Source: Luteimicrobium album
GTDB lineage: Bacteria; Actinomycetota; Actinomycetes; Actinomycetales; Cellulomonadaceae
Reading direction: 5' to 3'
Assembly (NCBI RefSeq): GCF_030161555.1
Contig: NZ_BSUK01000001.1
Coordinates: 3,844,001-3,908,000 of the forward strand
Length of the DNA stretch: 64,000 nucleotides
The notes under the pieces are model-generated. The model was not told the DNA's origin. It did no database searches and saw only the letters and a program-made list of their open reading frames with translations. Shown here piece by piece: positions 9,629 to 19,956 of the stretch. Both the position numbers and the translations under genes were made by a program. How positions within the stretch are numbered: the first letter of the stretch is position 1; every line of letters begins with the position of its first letter.

Positions 9629-10033
9629 TCAGCCCGCCATGTAGGCGGAGCTCATCACCCTGTCGACCGCGATCCGGAGCACGACGCGGTCCGGGTTGGG
9701 CTCGAGCGGACGGTAGCGGCGCGCGTAGCGGGCCACGGCGTCGACGATCTCCTCGAAGTCGGGCACGACCTCGACCGAGCCCTCGAGGGTGATCCACCGA
9801 CCACCCTCGACCTGGCACACGGACGCCCTGGGGGCGGTGCCATCGCCACGGCGCGCCGCGTTCCGGGCCTTGACGGAGTGCCGGTTCGTGGTGATGCGGA
9901 CCACGCCCGTGTCGTCGTCCCAGGTGAACGCGACGGGCACGACGTGCGGCGAGCCGTCGTCGCGCAGGGTCGTCAGGGTCGCGAGGTGCCGCTCCGTCAC
10001 GAAGACCCGCTGCTCGGGGTTGAGGTGGACCAC
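9629..10033 (-). CDS. PPOX-class F420-dependent oxidoreductase
   Basis: A 134-residue split-barrel flavin/deazaflavin protein. It has [38 protein letters not shown] and [12 protein letters not shown], the pattern of actinobacterial enzymes that use F420 or bind FMN. The reaction cannot be told from sequence. The GTG 10031-10033 is chosen because the conserved domain begins there, with TAGAGT 8 nt upstream; an ORF extending to 10141 would add 36 unconserved residues. Confidence 0.85.
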   Translation of the reverse strand: MVHLNPEQRVFVTERHLATLTTLRDDGSPHVVPVAFTWDDDTGVVRITTNRHSVKARNAARRGDGTAPRASVCQVEGGRWITLEGSVEVVPDFEEIVDAVARYARRYRPLEPNPDRVVLRIAVDRVMSSAYMAG

Positions 10034-10041
10034 GAGGCCCC

Positions 10042-10047
10042 ACTCTA
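10042..10047 (-). promoter_or_regulatory. -10 box (TAGAGT) before the PPOX gene
   Basis: TAGAGT on the minus strand, 8 nt before the chosen GTG. The spacing is a little long for a strictly leaderless start. Confidence 0.35.
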
Positions 10048-10158
10048 CGAGCGTGTACGGGTTACCCACTCCACCGTCCGGCCCACCGTGCGGACTCCCC
10101 TGATGCCCCGCGCGCACTGCGGTGCTTAGCGTCGGTACCACCTACCTGGAGGTGACAC

Positions 10159-11481
10159 ATGACCGCACGACGCCGTGCGTCCGCCCTGCTCGTCGTCGCG
10201 ACCGTCGCGGCGGCCGCCGCCGTCGCGGCCGTCCCCCTCGCCGTCGCGGGCGCGGCGGGGGCAGCGACCGCAACCTGCACCGCACCCGCGTGGGCCGAGG
10301 GCTCGACCTACACCGCGGGCACGCAGGTGACCTACGCCGGGCACGCGTACACCGCGCTCGTCACGCACACCGCGTACGTCGGTGCCGGCTGGACGCCCGC
10401 CGCCACACCGACGCTGTGGAGCGACACCGGCGCCTGCACCGGGTCGCCGTCGGGCACGGGCTCACCGACCGAGACGGCGACCCCGACCCCCACGCAGACG
10501 ACGACCCCCACCACCCCGCCCGACGACGGCTGCGCCACGAAGGCCCGCCCCGCCGGCAAGGTGCTGCAGGGCTACTGGGAGAACTGGGACGGCGCGTCGA
10601 ACGGCGTGCACCCGGGCCTCGGCTGGATCCCGATCACGGACCCGCGGGTCGCGCAGCACGGCTACGACGTCGTGAACCTGGCGTTCCCCGTCATCCGCTC
10701 CGACGGCACCGTGCTGTGGGAGGACGGGATGGACGCGGGCGTCAAGGTGCCGACGCCGGCCGAGATGTGCGCCGCCAAGGCGAACGGCCTGACGCTCCTC
10801 ATGTCGATCGGCGGCGCGACCGCCGGGATCGACCTCAGCTCGTCCGTCGTCGCGGACCGGTTCGTCGCGACGATCGTCCCGATCCTCAAGGCCAACCACT
10901 TCGACGGGATCGACATCGACATCGAGACCGGGCTGTCGGGCAGCGGCAGCATCGGGACCCTGTCGACCTCGCAGGCGAACCTCGAACGCATCATCGACGG
11001 TGTCCTCGCCCAGATGCCCGCCGGGTTCGGCCTCACGATGGCCCCCGAGACGGCGTACGTCACCGGCGGCTCGGTGACCTACGGCTCGATCTGGGGCTCG
11101 TACCTCCCGATCATCAAGAAGTACGTCGACGACGGCCGGCTGTGGTGGCTCAACATGCAGTACTACAACGGCTCCATGTACGGCTGCTCGGGCGACTCGT
11201 ACGGCGCCGGCACCGTCGCCGGGTTCATCGCACAGACCACGTGCCTCGCGAACGGGCTCACCATCCAGGGCACCACGGTGACCGTTCCCTACGACAAGCA
11301 GGTCCCCGGTCTGCCCGCCCAGCCCGGCGCGGGCGGCGGCTACCTGGCGCCGTCGCTCGTGAGCCAGTCGTGGAACGCGTTCAGCGGGCAGCTCAAGGGA
11401 CTGATGACGTGGTCGATCAACTGGGACGGCTCGAAGGGCTGGACGTTCGGCGACAACGTCAGGACGCTCCAGGGACGCTGA
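10159..11481 (+). CDS. secreted GH18 chitinase with N-terminal carbohydrate-binding module
   Basis: A 440-residue extracellular enzyme. Residues 1-36 are a Sec signal peptide (MTARRRA, long Ala/Val core, GAAGA). Residues 40-95 form a CBM5/12 chitin/cellulose-binding module (CTAPAWAEGSTYTAGTQV, YTALVTHT, WTPAATPTLW). A Ser/Thr/Pro linker follows. The GH18 barrel begins at KVLQGYWENW; the DxxDxDxE catalytic motif is FDGIDIDIE, with LMSIGG, MAPET, LNMQYYNG and LMTWSINWD also present, so the acid/base Glu is intact. A strong Shine-Dalgarno GGAGGTGACAC precedes the ATG. Monocistronic, with a terminator at 11504-11550. It fits an organism that degrades chitin or other polysaccharides. Confidence 0.95.
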   Translation: MTARRRASALLVVATVAAAAAVAAVPLAVAGAAGAATATCTAPAWAEGSTYTAGTQVTYAGHAYTALVTHTAYVGAGWTPAATPTLWSDTGACTGSPSGTGSPTETATPTPTQTTTPTTPPDDGCATKARPAGKVLQGYWENWDGASNGVHPGLGWIPITDPRVAQHGYDVVNLAFPVIRSDGTVLWEDGMDAGVKVPTPAEMCAAKANGLTLLMSIGGATAGIDLSSSVVADRFVATIVPILKANHFDGIDIDIETGLSGSGSIGTLSTSQANLERIIDGVLAQMPAGFGLTMAPETAYVTGGSVTYGSIWGSYLPIIKKYVDDGRLWWLNMQYYNGSMYGCSGDSYGAGTVAGFIAQTTCLANGLTIQGTTVTVPYDKQVPGLPAQPGAGGGYLAPSLVSQSWNAFSGQLKGLMTWSINWDGSKGWTFGDNVRTLQGR

Positions 11482-11503
11482 CACCCGCCGACACGGCGCC
11501 CGA

Positions 11504-11550
11504 CACGACGACGGCCGCCCCGGAGAGCATCCGGGGCGGCCGTCGTCGTG
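11504..11550. terminator. bidirectional terminator between chitinase and dnaE
   Basis: Perfect 20-bp inverted repeat (11504-11523 with 11531-11550) around the 7-nt loop AGAGCAT. It lies between two convergent genes and can serve both. No T-tract, as usual for high-GC actinobacteria. Confidence 0.85.
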
Positions 11551-11556
11551 CCTCGG

Positions 11557-14500
11557 TCAGGCCAGGCAGCTCGGGCCCAGCAGCGCCTTGAGGTCGCCGA
11601 ACAGCGCCGGGGTCCGCTCGACCCGTAGCGTGTCCTCGAGGCGCATGACGGTCGCCCGGCCGGGCTCGGTGAGCTTGAGGTGCACCTCCGACGCACCCGG
11701 GTGGGTGCGCAGGATCTCCCGCAGCCGCTCCACGACGGGCTGCGTGCACCGCACCGACGGGAGGCTCACGGTCACCGGGCCGTCGGGCGACGCCGAGACG
11801 TCCGGCAAGGACACCTCCATCGCCTGGAGCTGCATCGCGTCGTCCCGGCGCCGCACCCGCCCCCGCAGGGTCACGACGGTGTCCTCCGCGAGGATCGTCG
11901 AGTACGCGAGGTACGTCTCGCCGAAGAACATGACCTCGACCGAGCCCTCGAGGTCCTCGACGGCGACCGACGCCCACGGGTTGCCGTTCTTCGACCACCG
12001 GTGCTGCACGTTCGTCAGCAGCCCGGCGATCGTCACGACGGAACCGTCCGCGCGTTCCTCGTCGGCCAGGAGGTTCGCGATCGTCGTCTCCGCGGCGCGC
12101 GAGAGCACGTGCTCGAGCCCGGACAGCGGGTGGTCCGAGACGTAGAGGCCGAGCATCTCGCGCTCGAACGCGAGACGCTGCTTCTTCTCCCAGTCGGGCA
12201 GGTCCGGGACGTCCACGGCGAACCCGACGGTCGCGCCGTCGGCGTCGGCGGCGAAGTCCGCGAACAGGTCGAACTGCCCCTCCGCCTCCTTGCGCTTGAC
12301 GCTGATCACCGAGTCGACGGCCATCTCGTGGACCGCGAGCAGCGCACGCCGCGTGTGCCCGAGCGAGTCGAACGCACCCGCCTTGATGAGCGACTCGATG
12401 GTCCTCTTGTTGCACACGACGGCCGGGACCTTGTCCAGGAAGTCGGTGAACGAGGTGAACTCGCCCTTCTCCTCACGGGTCGCGGTGATCGCGTCGACGA
12501 CGTTCGCACCCACGTTGCGGACCGCCGTCAGGCCGAAGCGGATGTCGTCACCGACGGCGGTGAAATTCGCCGCGGACGAGTTCACGTCCGGCGGGAGCAC
12601 CGTGATGCCCATGCGTCGGCACTCCGACAGGTACAGCGCCGACTTGTCCTTGTCGTCGCGCACGCTCGTCAGGAGCGCCGCCATGTACTCGGTCGGGTAG
12701 TTCGCCTTCATGAAGGCGGTCCAGTACGACACCAGGCCGTACCCGGCCGAGTGCGCCTTGTTGAACGCGTAGCCCGCGAACGGGACCAGCGTGTCCCAGA
12801 CCGCCTGGATCGCCTTGTCCGAGTAGCCCCGCTCGCGCATGCCCGTCTGGAAGGGCACGAACTCCTTGTCGAGGATCTCCTTCTTCTTCTTGCCCATCGC
12901 GCGCCGCAGCAGGTCGGCCTGGCCGAGCGAGTAGCCCGCGAGGATCTGGGCGGCGCGCTGCACCTGCTCCTGGTAGACGATCAGGCCGTACGTCTCGCCC
13001 AGCACCTCCGCGAGCGGCTCCTCGAGCTCGGGGTGGATCGGCGTGATCTCCTGCAGCCCGTTCTTGCGCAGCGCGTAGTTCGTGTGCGAGTTCATGCCCA
13101 TCGGACCCGGCCGGTACAGGGCGATGACTGCGGAGATGTCCTCGAAGTTGTCCGGGCGCATCTGCCGCAGCAGCGCCCGCATCGGCCCGCCGTCGAGCTG
13201 GAACACGCCCAGCGTGTCCCCGCGCGTCAGCAGGGCGTAGGCCGCCTCGTCGTCGAGCGGGACCGACTCGATCTCGACCGGCTCCTTGCCGTTCGCGACG
13301 ATGTTGCCGAGCGCGTCGTCGAGGATCGTGAGGTTCCGCAGCCCGAGGAAGTCCATCTTGATCAGCCCGAGCGTCTCCGACGTCGGGTAGTCGAACTGGG
13401 TGATGATCGCGCCGTCCTGCGGGCGGCGCATGGTAGGGATGACATCGGTGAGCGGGACGCTCGACATGATGAGGGCGCACGCGTGCACGCCCCACTGCCG
13501 CTTCAGTCCCTCGATGCCCCGCGCGAGCTCGACGACGCGCTGGGCGTCGGGGTCGGCGCCGTGGAGCTGACGGAACTGTTCCGCCTCGGCGTACCGCGGG
13601 TCCTGCGGGTTGAAGATCCCGCCCAGCGAGATGTCCTTGCCCATCACGGCGGGGGCATCGCCTTGGTGAGCTTCTCCCCCATCGCGAACGGGAAACCCAG
13701 TAGACGCGAGGAGTCCTTGAGGGCCTGCTTGGCCTTGATGGTGCCGTACGTGACGACCTGGGAGACGCGGTCATCCCCATACTTGTCGGTCACGTACTTG
13801 ATCACCTCGCCGCGCCGGCGCTCGTCGAAGTCGACGTCGACGTCGGGCATGGACACGCGCTCCGGGTTGAGGAAGCGCTCGAAGATCAGGCCGTGCTGCA
13901 GCGGGTCGAGCTCGGTGATGCCCATGACGTACGCCGCCATCGACCCCGCCGCGGAGCCACGGCCCGGCCCCACCCGGATGCCCTGTGACTTGGCCCAGTT
14001 GATGAAGTCCGCGACCACGAGGAAGTAGCCCGGGAAGCCCATCTGCAGGATGACCTCGGTCTCGTACTCAGCCTGCTTGCGCGACGCCTCGGGCACGCCG
14101 TCGGGGTACCGGCGGTGCAGCCCCGCCTCGACCTCCTTGACGAACCAGCTCGTCTCGTCCTCGCCGTCGGGCACCGGGAACCGCGGCATGTAGTTCGCCG
14201 CCGTGTCGAACGACACCTCGCACTGCTCCGCCAGACGCAGGGTGTTGTCGCACGCCTCCGGCAGCTCCGCCCACACCCGGCGCATCTCCTCGGCCGACTT
14301 CACGTAGTAGCCGTCGCCGTCGAACTTGAACCGGTCCGGGTCATCCAGCGTGGAGCCCGAGTTGATCGCGAGCAGCGCCTCCTGCGACGTCGCGTCCTCC
14401 TGGCGCACGTAGTGCAGGTCGTTCGTCGCCAGCAGCGGTGCGCCGATCGTCTCCGCGAGGCGCAGCAGGTCCTTGATGACGCGCCGCTCGATGTCCAGCC

Positions 14501-15089
14501 CGTGGTCCATCAGCTCGACGTAGAAGTAGTCCTTGCCGTAGATGTCCTGCAGCTCGCCCGCGACCCGGACGGCCTCGTCCCACTGGCCCAGCCGCAGCCG
14601 CGTCTGGATCTCCCCCGACGGGCACCCCGTCGAGGCCGCCATCCCGCCCGCGTACGTCTCCAGCAGGTCCCGGTCCATGCGCGGCCACTTGCCCATCTGG
14701 CCCTCGAGCGACGCCAGCGAGCTCGCCCGGAACAGGTTGTGCAGGCCCTCGTTGTTCCGCGCCCACATCGTCATGTGCGTGTACGCGCCGCGCGCCGACA
14801 CGTCGTCCGACTCCTGGCCCTGCTGGCCGAACCGGACGCGCGTCTGGTCGAACCGGTTCGTGCCCGGGGTGACGTACGCCTCGACGCCCAGGATCGGCTT
14901 GATCCCCTTCGCCGTCGCCTTGCTCCAGAAGTCGAACGCACCGAACAGGTAGCCGTGGTCGGTGATCGCGATCGACTTCTGGCCGAGGCGCTCCACCTCC
15001 GTGAACAACGAGTCGAGGCGGGCCGCGCCGTCGAGCATCGAGTACTCGGTGTGGACGTGGAGGTGGACGAAGTCTTCCCCGGTCGGCAT
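11557..15089 (-). CDS. dnaE: DNA polymerase III alpha subunit (one frame break)
   Basis: Replicative polymerase, 1177 residues when one missing base is restored. The PHP domain opens with FVHLHVHTEYSMLDGAARL and ITDHGYLFGAF. The polymerase core has RVGPGRGSAAGSMAAYVMGI and MPDVDVDFDERRRGEVIKY (the catalytic Asp residues), then LDFLGLRNLT. A C-terminal OB fold starts at VTIAGLLTNVQHRWSKNG. The frame breaks at GGGGG 13651-13655: one side ends AMPPP-stop and the other resumes VMGKDISLGGIF, as expected for one lost base. As the gene is essential I treat this as a sequence error. ATG 15087-15089 (MPTGEDF) is preceded by TAGACT; an upstream GTG at 15110 is less likely. Confidence 0.93.
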
Positions 15090-15096
15090 GAGGTCG

Positions 15097-15102
15097 AGTC
15101 TA
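15097..15102 (-). promoter_or_regulatory. -10 box (TAGACT) for leaderless dnaE mRNA
   Basis: TAGACT on the minus strand, 7 nt before the dnaE ATG, with no Shine-Dalgarno sequence. This favours the ATG at 15089 as the true start. Confidence 0.5.
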
Positions 15103-15220
15103 GGTGCCACCCTCTGACACTCGGACCCGCCGAACGGGTGTGTCGGGCGGGGGCGATCGGGGGCGTGGCGCGCGTGTGCGGCGCCTCAGCCTCGTCGGTA
15201 GCGGATGCGACGATCCTCAC

Positions 15221-16008
15221 ATGGCCGCACGTCGTCCGGGACCCGTCGCGTCGCTCGTCGCCGAGGCCGAGGATCCCGGTACGACGACGGCGCGGCCAGC
15301 CCAGCTCGCGCGGCACCCGTCCGCGACCGTGCGGCAGGCGGTGGCCGAGAGCCCCGCGATCGAGGAAGACACCCTGCTGCTGCTCGCTCGCGACGCGCGG
15401 GAGCTCGTCCGCGCCACCGCCGCAGTAGGCGCCCGGGGCCGGCCCGGGGTCGAGCACGAGCTTGCCACCTCGCCGCACCGCTGGGTGCGCGCGATCCTCG
15501 CGGACGCGTACGCCCGCGACCCCGAGCGGTCGCTGCTGCGCGAGACGCAAGCCTTGCTCGCGCGCGACACGTTCCGGGACGTGCGCGTCCGGACCGCCGG
15601 GACGACGTCGTACCGTGACCTGTTCGACCTGTTGCTCCACGACCCGGACCCCCATGTCCGGGGAGCGTGCGCCGCCAGCCCCCGGGCCACCCGTGCCGAC
15701 GTCGACCACCTGCTCGGGGACCGAGCGAGGATCGCACGCGGCACCGCCGTCGCGGCCGGGCTCCACTACCCGGACGAGGAGCAGCTCCTCCGCACAGCCG
15801 CGGATCGATCGGTCGACGTGCGGTGGGCCGTCCTGCTCCGGGCCGGGACGTGGCACGAGGTCGCACGGCTGCTCGCCGACGATCCCGACGAGATCGTGCG
15901 ACGCCATGCCCGCGGTGTCCTCGACGGCCGCGAGATCGTCTCGGAGCAGGTGGAAGACTTCGGACGCAGCGAACGTCGACTCTTCCCCGGCGCGACTTCG
16001 ACGCCTGA
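15221..16008 (+). CDS. HEAT/leucine-rich-variant repeat protein of unknown role (one frame break)
   Basis: About 262 residues made of short helical repeats with the rhythm of HEAT or LRV units: ARHPSATVRQAVAES, LARDARELVRATAAV, LLHDPDPHVRGACAAS and LLADDPDEIVRRHARGV. Such proteins form solenoids that bind other proteins; no catalytic motif is present. In the given sequence the frame runs on into the antisense of the GNAT gene. Adding one base at CCCC 15985-15988 gives the ending RLFPRRDFDA and a TGA at 16006-16008, just before the convergent GNAT stop at 16020, so I take that as the real end. Divergent from dnaE. Confidence 0.72.
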
Positions 16009-16019
16009 AGACGCGAGGG

Positions 16020-16514
16020 TCAGCGGTCGAGCAGGGTCTTCGCGGCGTCGCGGTGCTCGATGCCGGCGTCCAGGTAGACCGGACCCTCGACCACGTAGCC
16101 GAGCCGCTCGTAGAACCCCGACGCCTGCAGCTGCGCGCTCAGGACGACGCGGCAGCGGCCCGCGTCCGCGTGCTCGGCGAGCGCCACGGCCTCGAGCTCG
16201 CGCATGAGCAGCGCACCGAGGCCCGTGCCGCGCCAACCCGCGTCGACCGCGACCCGGCCCACGTGCACCTCGCCCGGGTGGGCGGGGTCGGTGAGCAGGC
16301 GACCCGTCGCGACGACGGCGCCGTCCGGGTCTCGCAGGACGAGGTGGGTGGTGGTCGGGTCGGTGTCGAGCGCGTCGACCTCCTCCTCGGCCGGCACGCC
16401 CTGCTCGTCGACGAAGACGCGGATCCGCAGGGCCTGCGCCTCGGCGAGCTGGTCCGGCGTCCGGACCCGCTCGACCGTCACGTGCTGGGCCGCCGGGCCC
16501 TCGGGCATCTTCAT
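16020..16514 (-). CDS. GNAT-family N-acetyltransferase
   Basis: A 164-residue acetyl-CoA-dependent acyltransferase of the ElaA/YjcF-like type. The N-terminal AEAQALRIRVFVDEQGVPAE is typical of that subgroup. The acetyl-CoA loop is VGRVAVDAGWRGTGLGALLM, and YERLGYVVEG is near the end. The substrate is unknown. GGAGGAG precedes the ATG at 16514. It lies 13 nt after rluD and is probably the last gene of the divIVA-rluD group. Confidence 0.9.
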   Translation of the reverse strand: MKMPEGPAAQHVTVERVRTPDQLAEAQALRIRVFVDEQGVPAEEEVDALDTDPTTTHLVLRDPDGAVVATGRLLTDPAHPGEVHVGRVAVDAGWRGTGLGALLMRELEAVALAEHADAGRCRVVLSAQLQASGFYERLGYVVEGPVYLDAGIEHRDAAKTLLDR

Positions 16515-16527
16515 GCGTGCTCCTCCG

Positions 16528-17466
16528 TCAGCGGCCTGCGTCGGCCCCGCGCACGACGTCGAGCGCGTGCTGCAGGTCGTCAGGGTAGTCGCTCGTGACC
16601 TCGAGCCACTCGCCCGTCGTGGGGTGCTCGAACCCCAGCCGGACGGCGTGCAGCCACTGGCGCGAGAGACCGACGCGCGCGGCGAGCCGCGGGTCCGCCC
16701 CGTACGTGAGGTCGCCGACGAGCGGGTGGCGGACCGCCTGGAAGTGCACCCGGATCTGGTGCGTGCGCCCCGTCTCGAGGTGGACCTCCACGAGGGACGC
16801 GGACGGCACCATCTCGAGGACCTCGTAGTGCGTGACCGACGGCTTGCCGTCCGCCGTCACCGCGAACTTGTAGTCGGCGCCCGGGTGCCGCCCGATCGGC
16901 GCGTCGATCGTCCCCTTCGTCGGCTCGGGGTGGCCCTGCGCGAGCGCGTGGTAGACCTTCTCGACGGTGCGCTCCTTGAACGCCCGCTTGAGGAGGGTGT
17001 ACGCGCGCTCGCTCTTCGCGACGACCATGAGGCCGCTCGTGCCGACGTCGAGCCGGTGGACGATGCCCTGCCGCTCGGCCGCGCCCGACGTCGAGATCCG
17101 GTACCCGGCCGCGACCAGCGCGCCGACCACCGTCGGCCCGGTCCAGCCCGGCGACGGGTGCGCCGCGACCCCGACCGGCTTGTCCACGACGACGACGTCG
17201 TCGTCCTCGTAGGCGATGCGCATGCCGGGCACGGGCTCGGCCACGACCTGCACCTCGTCCCGATCCTCGTCGGGCAGCTCGACGTCGAGCCACGCACCGG
17301 CGCGCAGGCGGTCCGACTTGCCGAGCGCGACGCCGTCCTGCAGGACGCCGCCCGCCGCGGCCGCCTCGGCCGCCCGTGTCCGCGAGAGCCCGAGCATGCG
17401 CGCGAGGGCGGCGTCGACGCGCTCGCCTGCCAGCTTGTCCGGCACGGGGAAGCTTCGGCTCGCCAC
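16528..17466 (-). CDS. rluD: 23S rRNA pseudouridine synthase, RluD family
   Basis: Pseudouridine synthase (312 residues) with an N-terminal S4 RNA-binding domain (residues 10-70) and the RluA/C/D catalytic domain. The catalytic Asp is in [32 protein letters not shown] and [14 protein letters not shown] are also present. Family members modify helix 69 of 23S rRNA, but the exact sites are not given by sequence. GTG 17464-17466 starts 2 nt after the lspA stop. Confidence 0.93.
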   Translation of the reverse strand: MASRSFPVPDKLAGERVDAALARMLGLSRTRAAEAAAAGGVLQDGVALGKSDRLRAGAWLDVELPDEDRDEVQVVAEPVPGMRIAYEDDDVVVVDKPVGVAAHPSPGWTGPTVVGALVAAGYRISTSGAAERQGIVHRLDVGTSGLMVVAKSERAYTLLKRAFKERTVEKVYHALAQGHPEPTKGTIDAPIGRHPGADYKFAVTADGKPSVTHYEVLEMVPSASLVEVHLETGRTHQIRVHFQAVRHPLVGDLTYGADPRLAARVGLSRQWLHAVRLGFEHPTTGEWLEVTSDYPDDLQHALDVVRGADAGR

Positions 17467-17468
17467 GG

Positions 17469-18126
17469 TCAGCGCCCCTCGGGGCTCTCGGCGCTCTCGT
17501 CGTCCGCCTCGTGACGCGGTGCCGCGGCGGCGTCGTCGGCGATCGGCCGTCCGTCCATGCCGATGCCGCGCAGCGCGAGCAGCGCGATGAGGACCGCCGC
17601 GACGACGATCGCGATGTCCGCGACGTTGCCCACGAACCAGTCCCCGTAGCCGATGAAGTCGACGACGTAGCCGCGGGCCACGCCGGGGCCCGCAGCAGGC
17701 GGTCGGCCAGGTTGCCGACGGCGCCGCCGAGGAGCAGCCCGAGCGCGACGGCCCAGCCGGTCGAGCGGAGACGGCGCAGGGAGCGGACGATGAAGACCAC
17801 CACCACCACGACGATGATCGTGAGCAGCCACGTCATGCCCGTCGCGATCGAGAGCGCCGCGCCCGGGTTGTAGACGAGCCGGAGGTGGAAGAACCCGCCC
17901 GGTACGTCGATCACCTTGCCGTCGCGCAGCGCGTGCTGCGCCCACGCCTTGGTGAGCTGGTCGACCACGAGGACGACGGCAGCGATCGCGGCCAGGAGGA
18001 TCACGAGACGGCGGCTCGGCCGCGTCGCCGCGGCGTGCGCGGCGAGGAGCCTTCGCCGGTCTCGGAGGCGGGCACGTGCTCGGGCTCGCGGTCGCCGGAC
18101 GCGGCCCGCTCGGGTGGGTTGCTCAT
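17469..18126 (-). CDS. lspA: lipoprotein signal peptidase (two frame breaks)
   Basis: Membrane aspartyl protease that removes signal peptides of prolipoproteins; about 219 residues after two restored bases. It has four hydrophobic spans, [10 protein letters not shown] after the first, YNPGAALSI, and the two catalytic Asp residues in GNLADRLLR and VGNVADIAI. The mature frames are displaced at GGGG 17685-17688 (between RAP and [10 protein letters not shown]) and near 18047-18052 (between ASETGEG and [10 protein letters not shown]); both look like one lost base. The start ATG at 18124-18126 depends on the second repair; GTG 18004 is an alternative. It would process the Rieske lipoprotein seen at 7505. 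Confidence 0.85.
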
Positions 18127-18168
18127 CGCCGCACAGTGTCTCACGCAGCGACGCGCGTCCTCGTCGGT

Positions 18169-18630
18169 CTACCGACGCTCCTCGCGCTGCTTGCAGTCGA
18201 TGCAGAGCGTCGCGCGCGGGAACGCCTGGAGCCGGGCCTTGCCGATGGCCTTGCCGCACGACTCGCACACGCCGTACGTGCCGGCGGCGATCCGGTCCAG
18301 CGCGCGGGAGTTCTGCGCGAGGAGGTCCCGGGTGTTGTTGACGAGCGTGAGCTCCTGGTCGCGCTCGAGCGCGCTCGAGCCCGAGTCCGCCTGGTCGTCC
18401 CCCGAGCCGTCGCCCGAGTCCCGCAGGAGCGCGGAGAGCTCCTGGTCGGCGGCGGCGAACTCGACCTGGAGCCGGGCGTTCTCCTCGATGAGGCCGTGAG
18501 CGAGCTCCTCGACCTCTTCCACGGTCCACGGCTCCTCGCCGTCACGGACCGGGAACGACTTGACGTCCCGGACGAGGTGGGGGAACTGCTTGCGGGTCGC
18601 GGCACGGACCGCGACGTCACGCTTGGCCAT
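18169..18630 (-). CDS. TraR/DksA-family zinc-finger protein
   Basis: A 153-residue protein. Residues 30-100 are a helical, acidic segment (VEELAHGLIEENARLQVEF), and the C-terminus has the four-Cys zinc finger CESCGKAIGKARL followed by TLCIDC. DksA relatives act in the secondary channel of RNA polymerase; this actinobacterial form lacks the long coiled coil with the DxxDxA tip as far as I can see, so the role may differ. Of two adjacent ATGs the second (18628-18630) is better spaced, 6 nt after GGGAGG. Confidence 0.88.
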   Translation of the reverse strand: MAKRDVAVRAATRKQFPHLVRDVKSFPVRDGEEPWTVEEVEELAHGLIEENARLQVEFAAADQELSALLRDSGDGSGDDQADSGSSALERDQELTLVNNTRDLLAQNSRALDRIAAGTYGVCESCGKAIGKARLQAFPRATLCIDCKQREERR

Positions 18631-18753
18631 CATGAACCTCCCTCGTTCGGATTCACGCGAGGCTAGACGCCCGCGCGAGGTACTACAACACACCACGCCG
18701 CAGATTTTCGCTCGCCGAACGGGCGCTCGACCTGCGGCGTCACCCCGAGACGG

Positions 18754-18791
18754 ACGAGCCGCCACCCGCCCGGAGGCGAGTGGCGGCTCGT
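18754..18791 (-). terminator. terminator after divIVA
   Basis: Perfect 12-bp stem (18754-18765 with 18780-18791) and 14-nt loop in the gap between divIVA and the TraR gene. It should stop or attenuate transcription arriving from the dcw genes. Confidence 0.6.
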
Positions 18792-18858
18792 GGCGCCGAA
18801 GGAACGTGCCCGACGGTCCGGTGATGGTCTCCGGTCTGCCCGACCCTGCCCTGACGGC

Positions 18859-19488
18859 TCAGATGCCCGCGGTGATGTCCGAGCTGGACCCGCCGCGTGC
18901 CGGGAGCGCGCTGCCCCGGGCGTCGATGTCGCCCAGGAGGTTCTGCAGGTAGCTCTTGAGCCGGGTGCGGTAGTCGCGCTCGAAGATCCGCAGCTCGTCG
19001 ATCTTGCGCTCGAGGAGCGTCCGCTCCTGCTCGAGCTGCGACAGCGTGCGCTGCGACTGATTCTCCGCCTCGCGGACGATGCGGGTGCTCTCCTCCTGGG
19101 CCTCGGCGAGCAGGCGCTCGCCCTCGGCCTTGCCCGCGTTGACGTAGTCGTCGTGGACCTTCTGGGCGAGCTGGAGCATGCCTGTCGCGGACGCGGGCTC
19201 CGCGGGCTGCTGCGGCTCGGTGGCGGCCACGGGCTCGGGCTGCGGCTCGGGCACGGCGACCGGCTCGGGCTGGAAGCCCGTGGCCGCGTCGGCACGGCTC
19301 AGCTCCGCGATCCGGCGCTCCGCGGCGGCCAGCTTGGCCTTGACGGACTCGTTCTCCTCCTGGACCGAGTTGAGGGTCCGGACGACCTCGTCGAGGAAGT
19401 CGTCGACTTCCTCGATGTCGTAGCCCTCCTTGAACTTCACGGTCGAGAAGGTCTTGCTGAGGATGTCCTCGGCGGTCAGCAGTGCCAT
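18859..19488 (-). CDS. divIVA: DivIVA/Wag31 polar growth and septum-site protein
   Basis: A 209-residue scaffold that binds curved membrane and recruits the cell-wall machinery. The N-terminal lipid-binding domain is typical (LTAEDILSKTFSTVKFKEGY, DIEEVDDFLDEVVRTLN). A Pro/Glu-rich linker (residues 75-100) follows, and then a long coiled coil (VREAENQSQRTLSQLEQERT, LLERKIDELRIFERDYRTRL). GAGGTGA lies before ATG 19486-19488. In actinobacteria it drives polar elongation and sits downstream of ftsZ, as here. Confidence 0.95.
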   Translation of the reverse strand: MALLTAEDILSKTFSTVKFKEGYDIEEVDDFLDEVVRTLNSVQEENESVKAKLAAAERRIAELSRADAATGFQPEPVAVPEPQPEPVAATEPQQPAEPASATGMLQLAQKVHDDYVNAGKAEGERLLAEAQEESTRIVREAENQSQRTLSQLEQERTLLERKIDELRIFERDYRTRLKSYLQNLLGDIDARGSALPARGGSSSDITAGI

Positions 19489-19611
19489 CGCGTCACCTCG
19501 ATGAGTTGGGCAGTCGGGCAGGGTCGTGCGTTCCACGGTAGCGGAGTCGGGCCGGGGACCGCCAAAGAGGCCGGGCCTCCCGGGCGCGGCGGCCACGGCC
19601 TGGGAGCGGTG

Positions 19612-19899
19612 TCACCGCCCCAGGCTGGTGAAGAGCCGCCACAGGAACGACACGACGAAGAACAGGATGATGTAGCCGAGGTCGAGCTGGACGGAGCCCA
19701 GCCGGATCGGCGGGATGATGCGCCGGAGCAGCCGCAGCGGCGGGTCCGTGACCGTGTACACGGCCTCGGCCACGACGAGCACGGCGCCGCGCGGCCGCCA
19801 GTCCCGGGCGAACACCTGGACCCAGTCGAGGATCAGGCGCCCGATCAGGAGCAGCAGGTAGACGAAGAGCAGGATGCCGATGACGGAGAAGATCACCAC
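19612..19899 (-). CDS. yggT: YggT-family membrane protein
   Basis: A 95-residue protein with two hydrophobic spans (residues 2-22 and 75-92) around the conserved VTDPPLRLLRRIIPPIRLG loop. Found between sepF and divIVA in actinobacteria and others. The function is not settled; a link to division or cell shape is inferred from gene order. GTG start at 19897-19899. Confidence 0.9.
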   Translation of the reverse strand: MVIFSVIGILLFVYLLLLIGRLILDWVQVFARDWRPRGAVLVVAEAVYTVTDPPLRLLRRIIPPIRLGSVQLDLGYIILFFVVSFLWRLFTSLGR

Positions 19900-19956
19900 G
19901 GCTGAACTGTGCCATCTCCCGCGCCCTCGGCGCGCGCGCGGCTCACGCCCACGCGA

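Noticed and set aside
11557..15089. dnaE as two genes or a pseudogene
   Set aside because: Both halves align to one polymerase with exactly one base missing at a G run, and the gene is essential.
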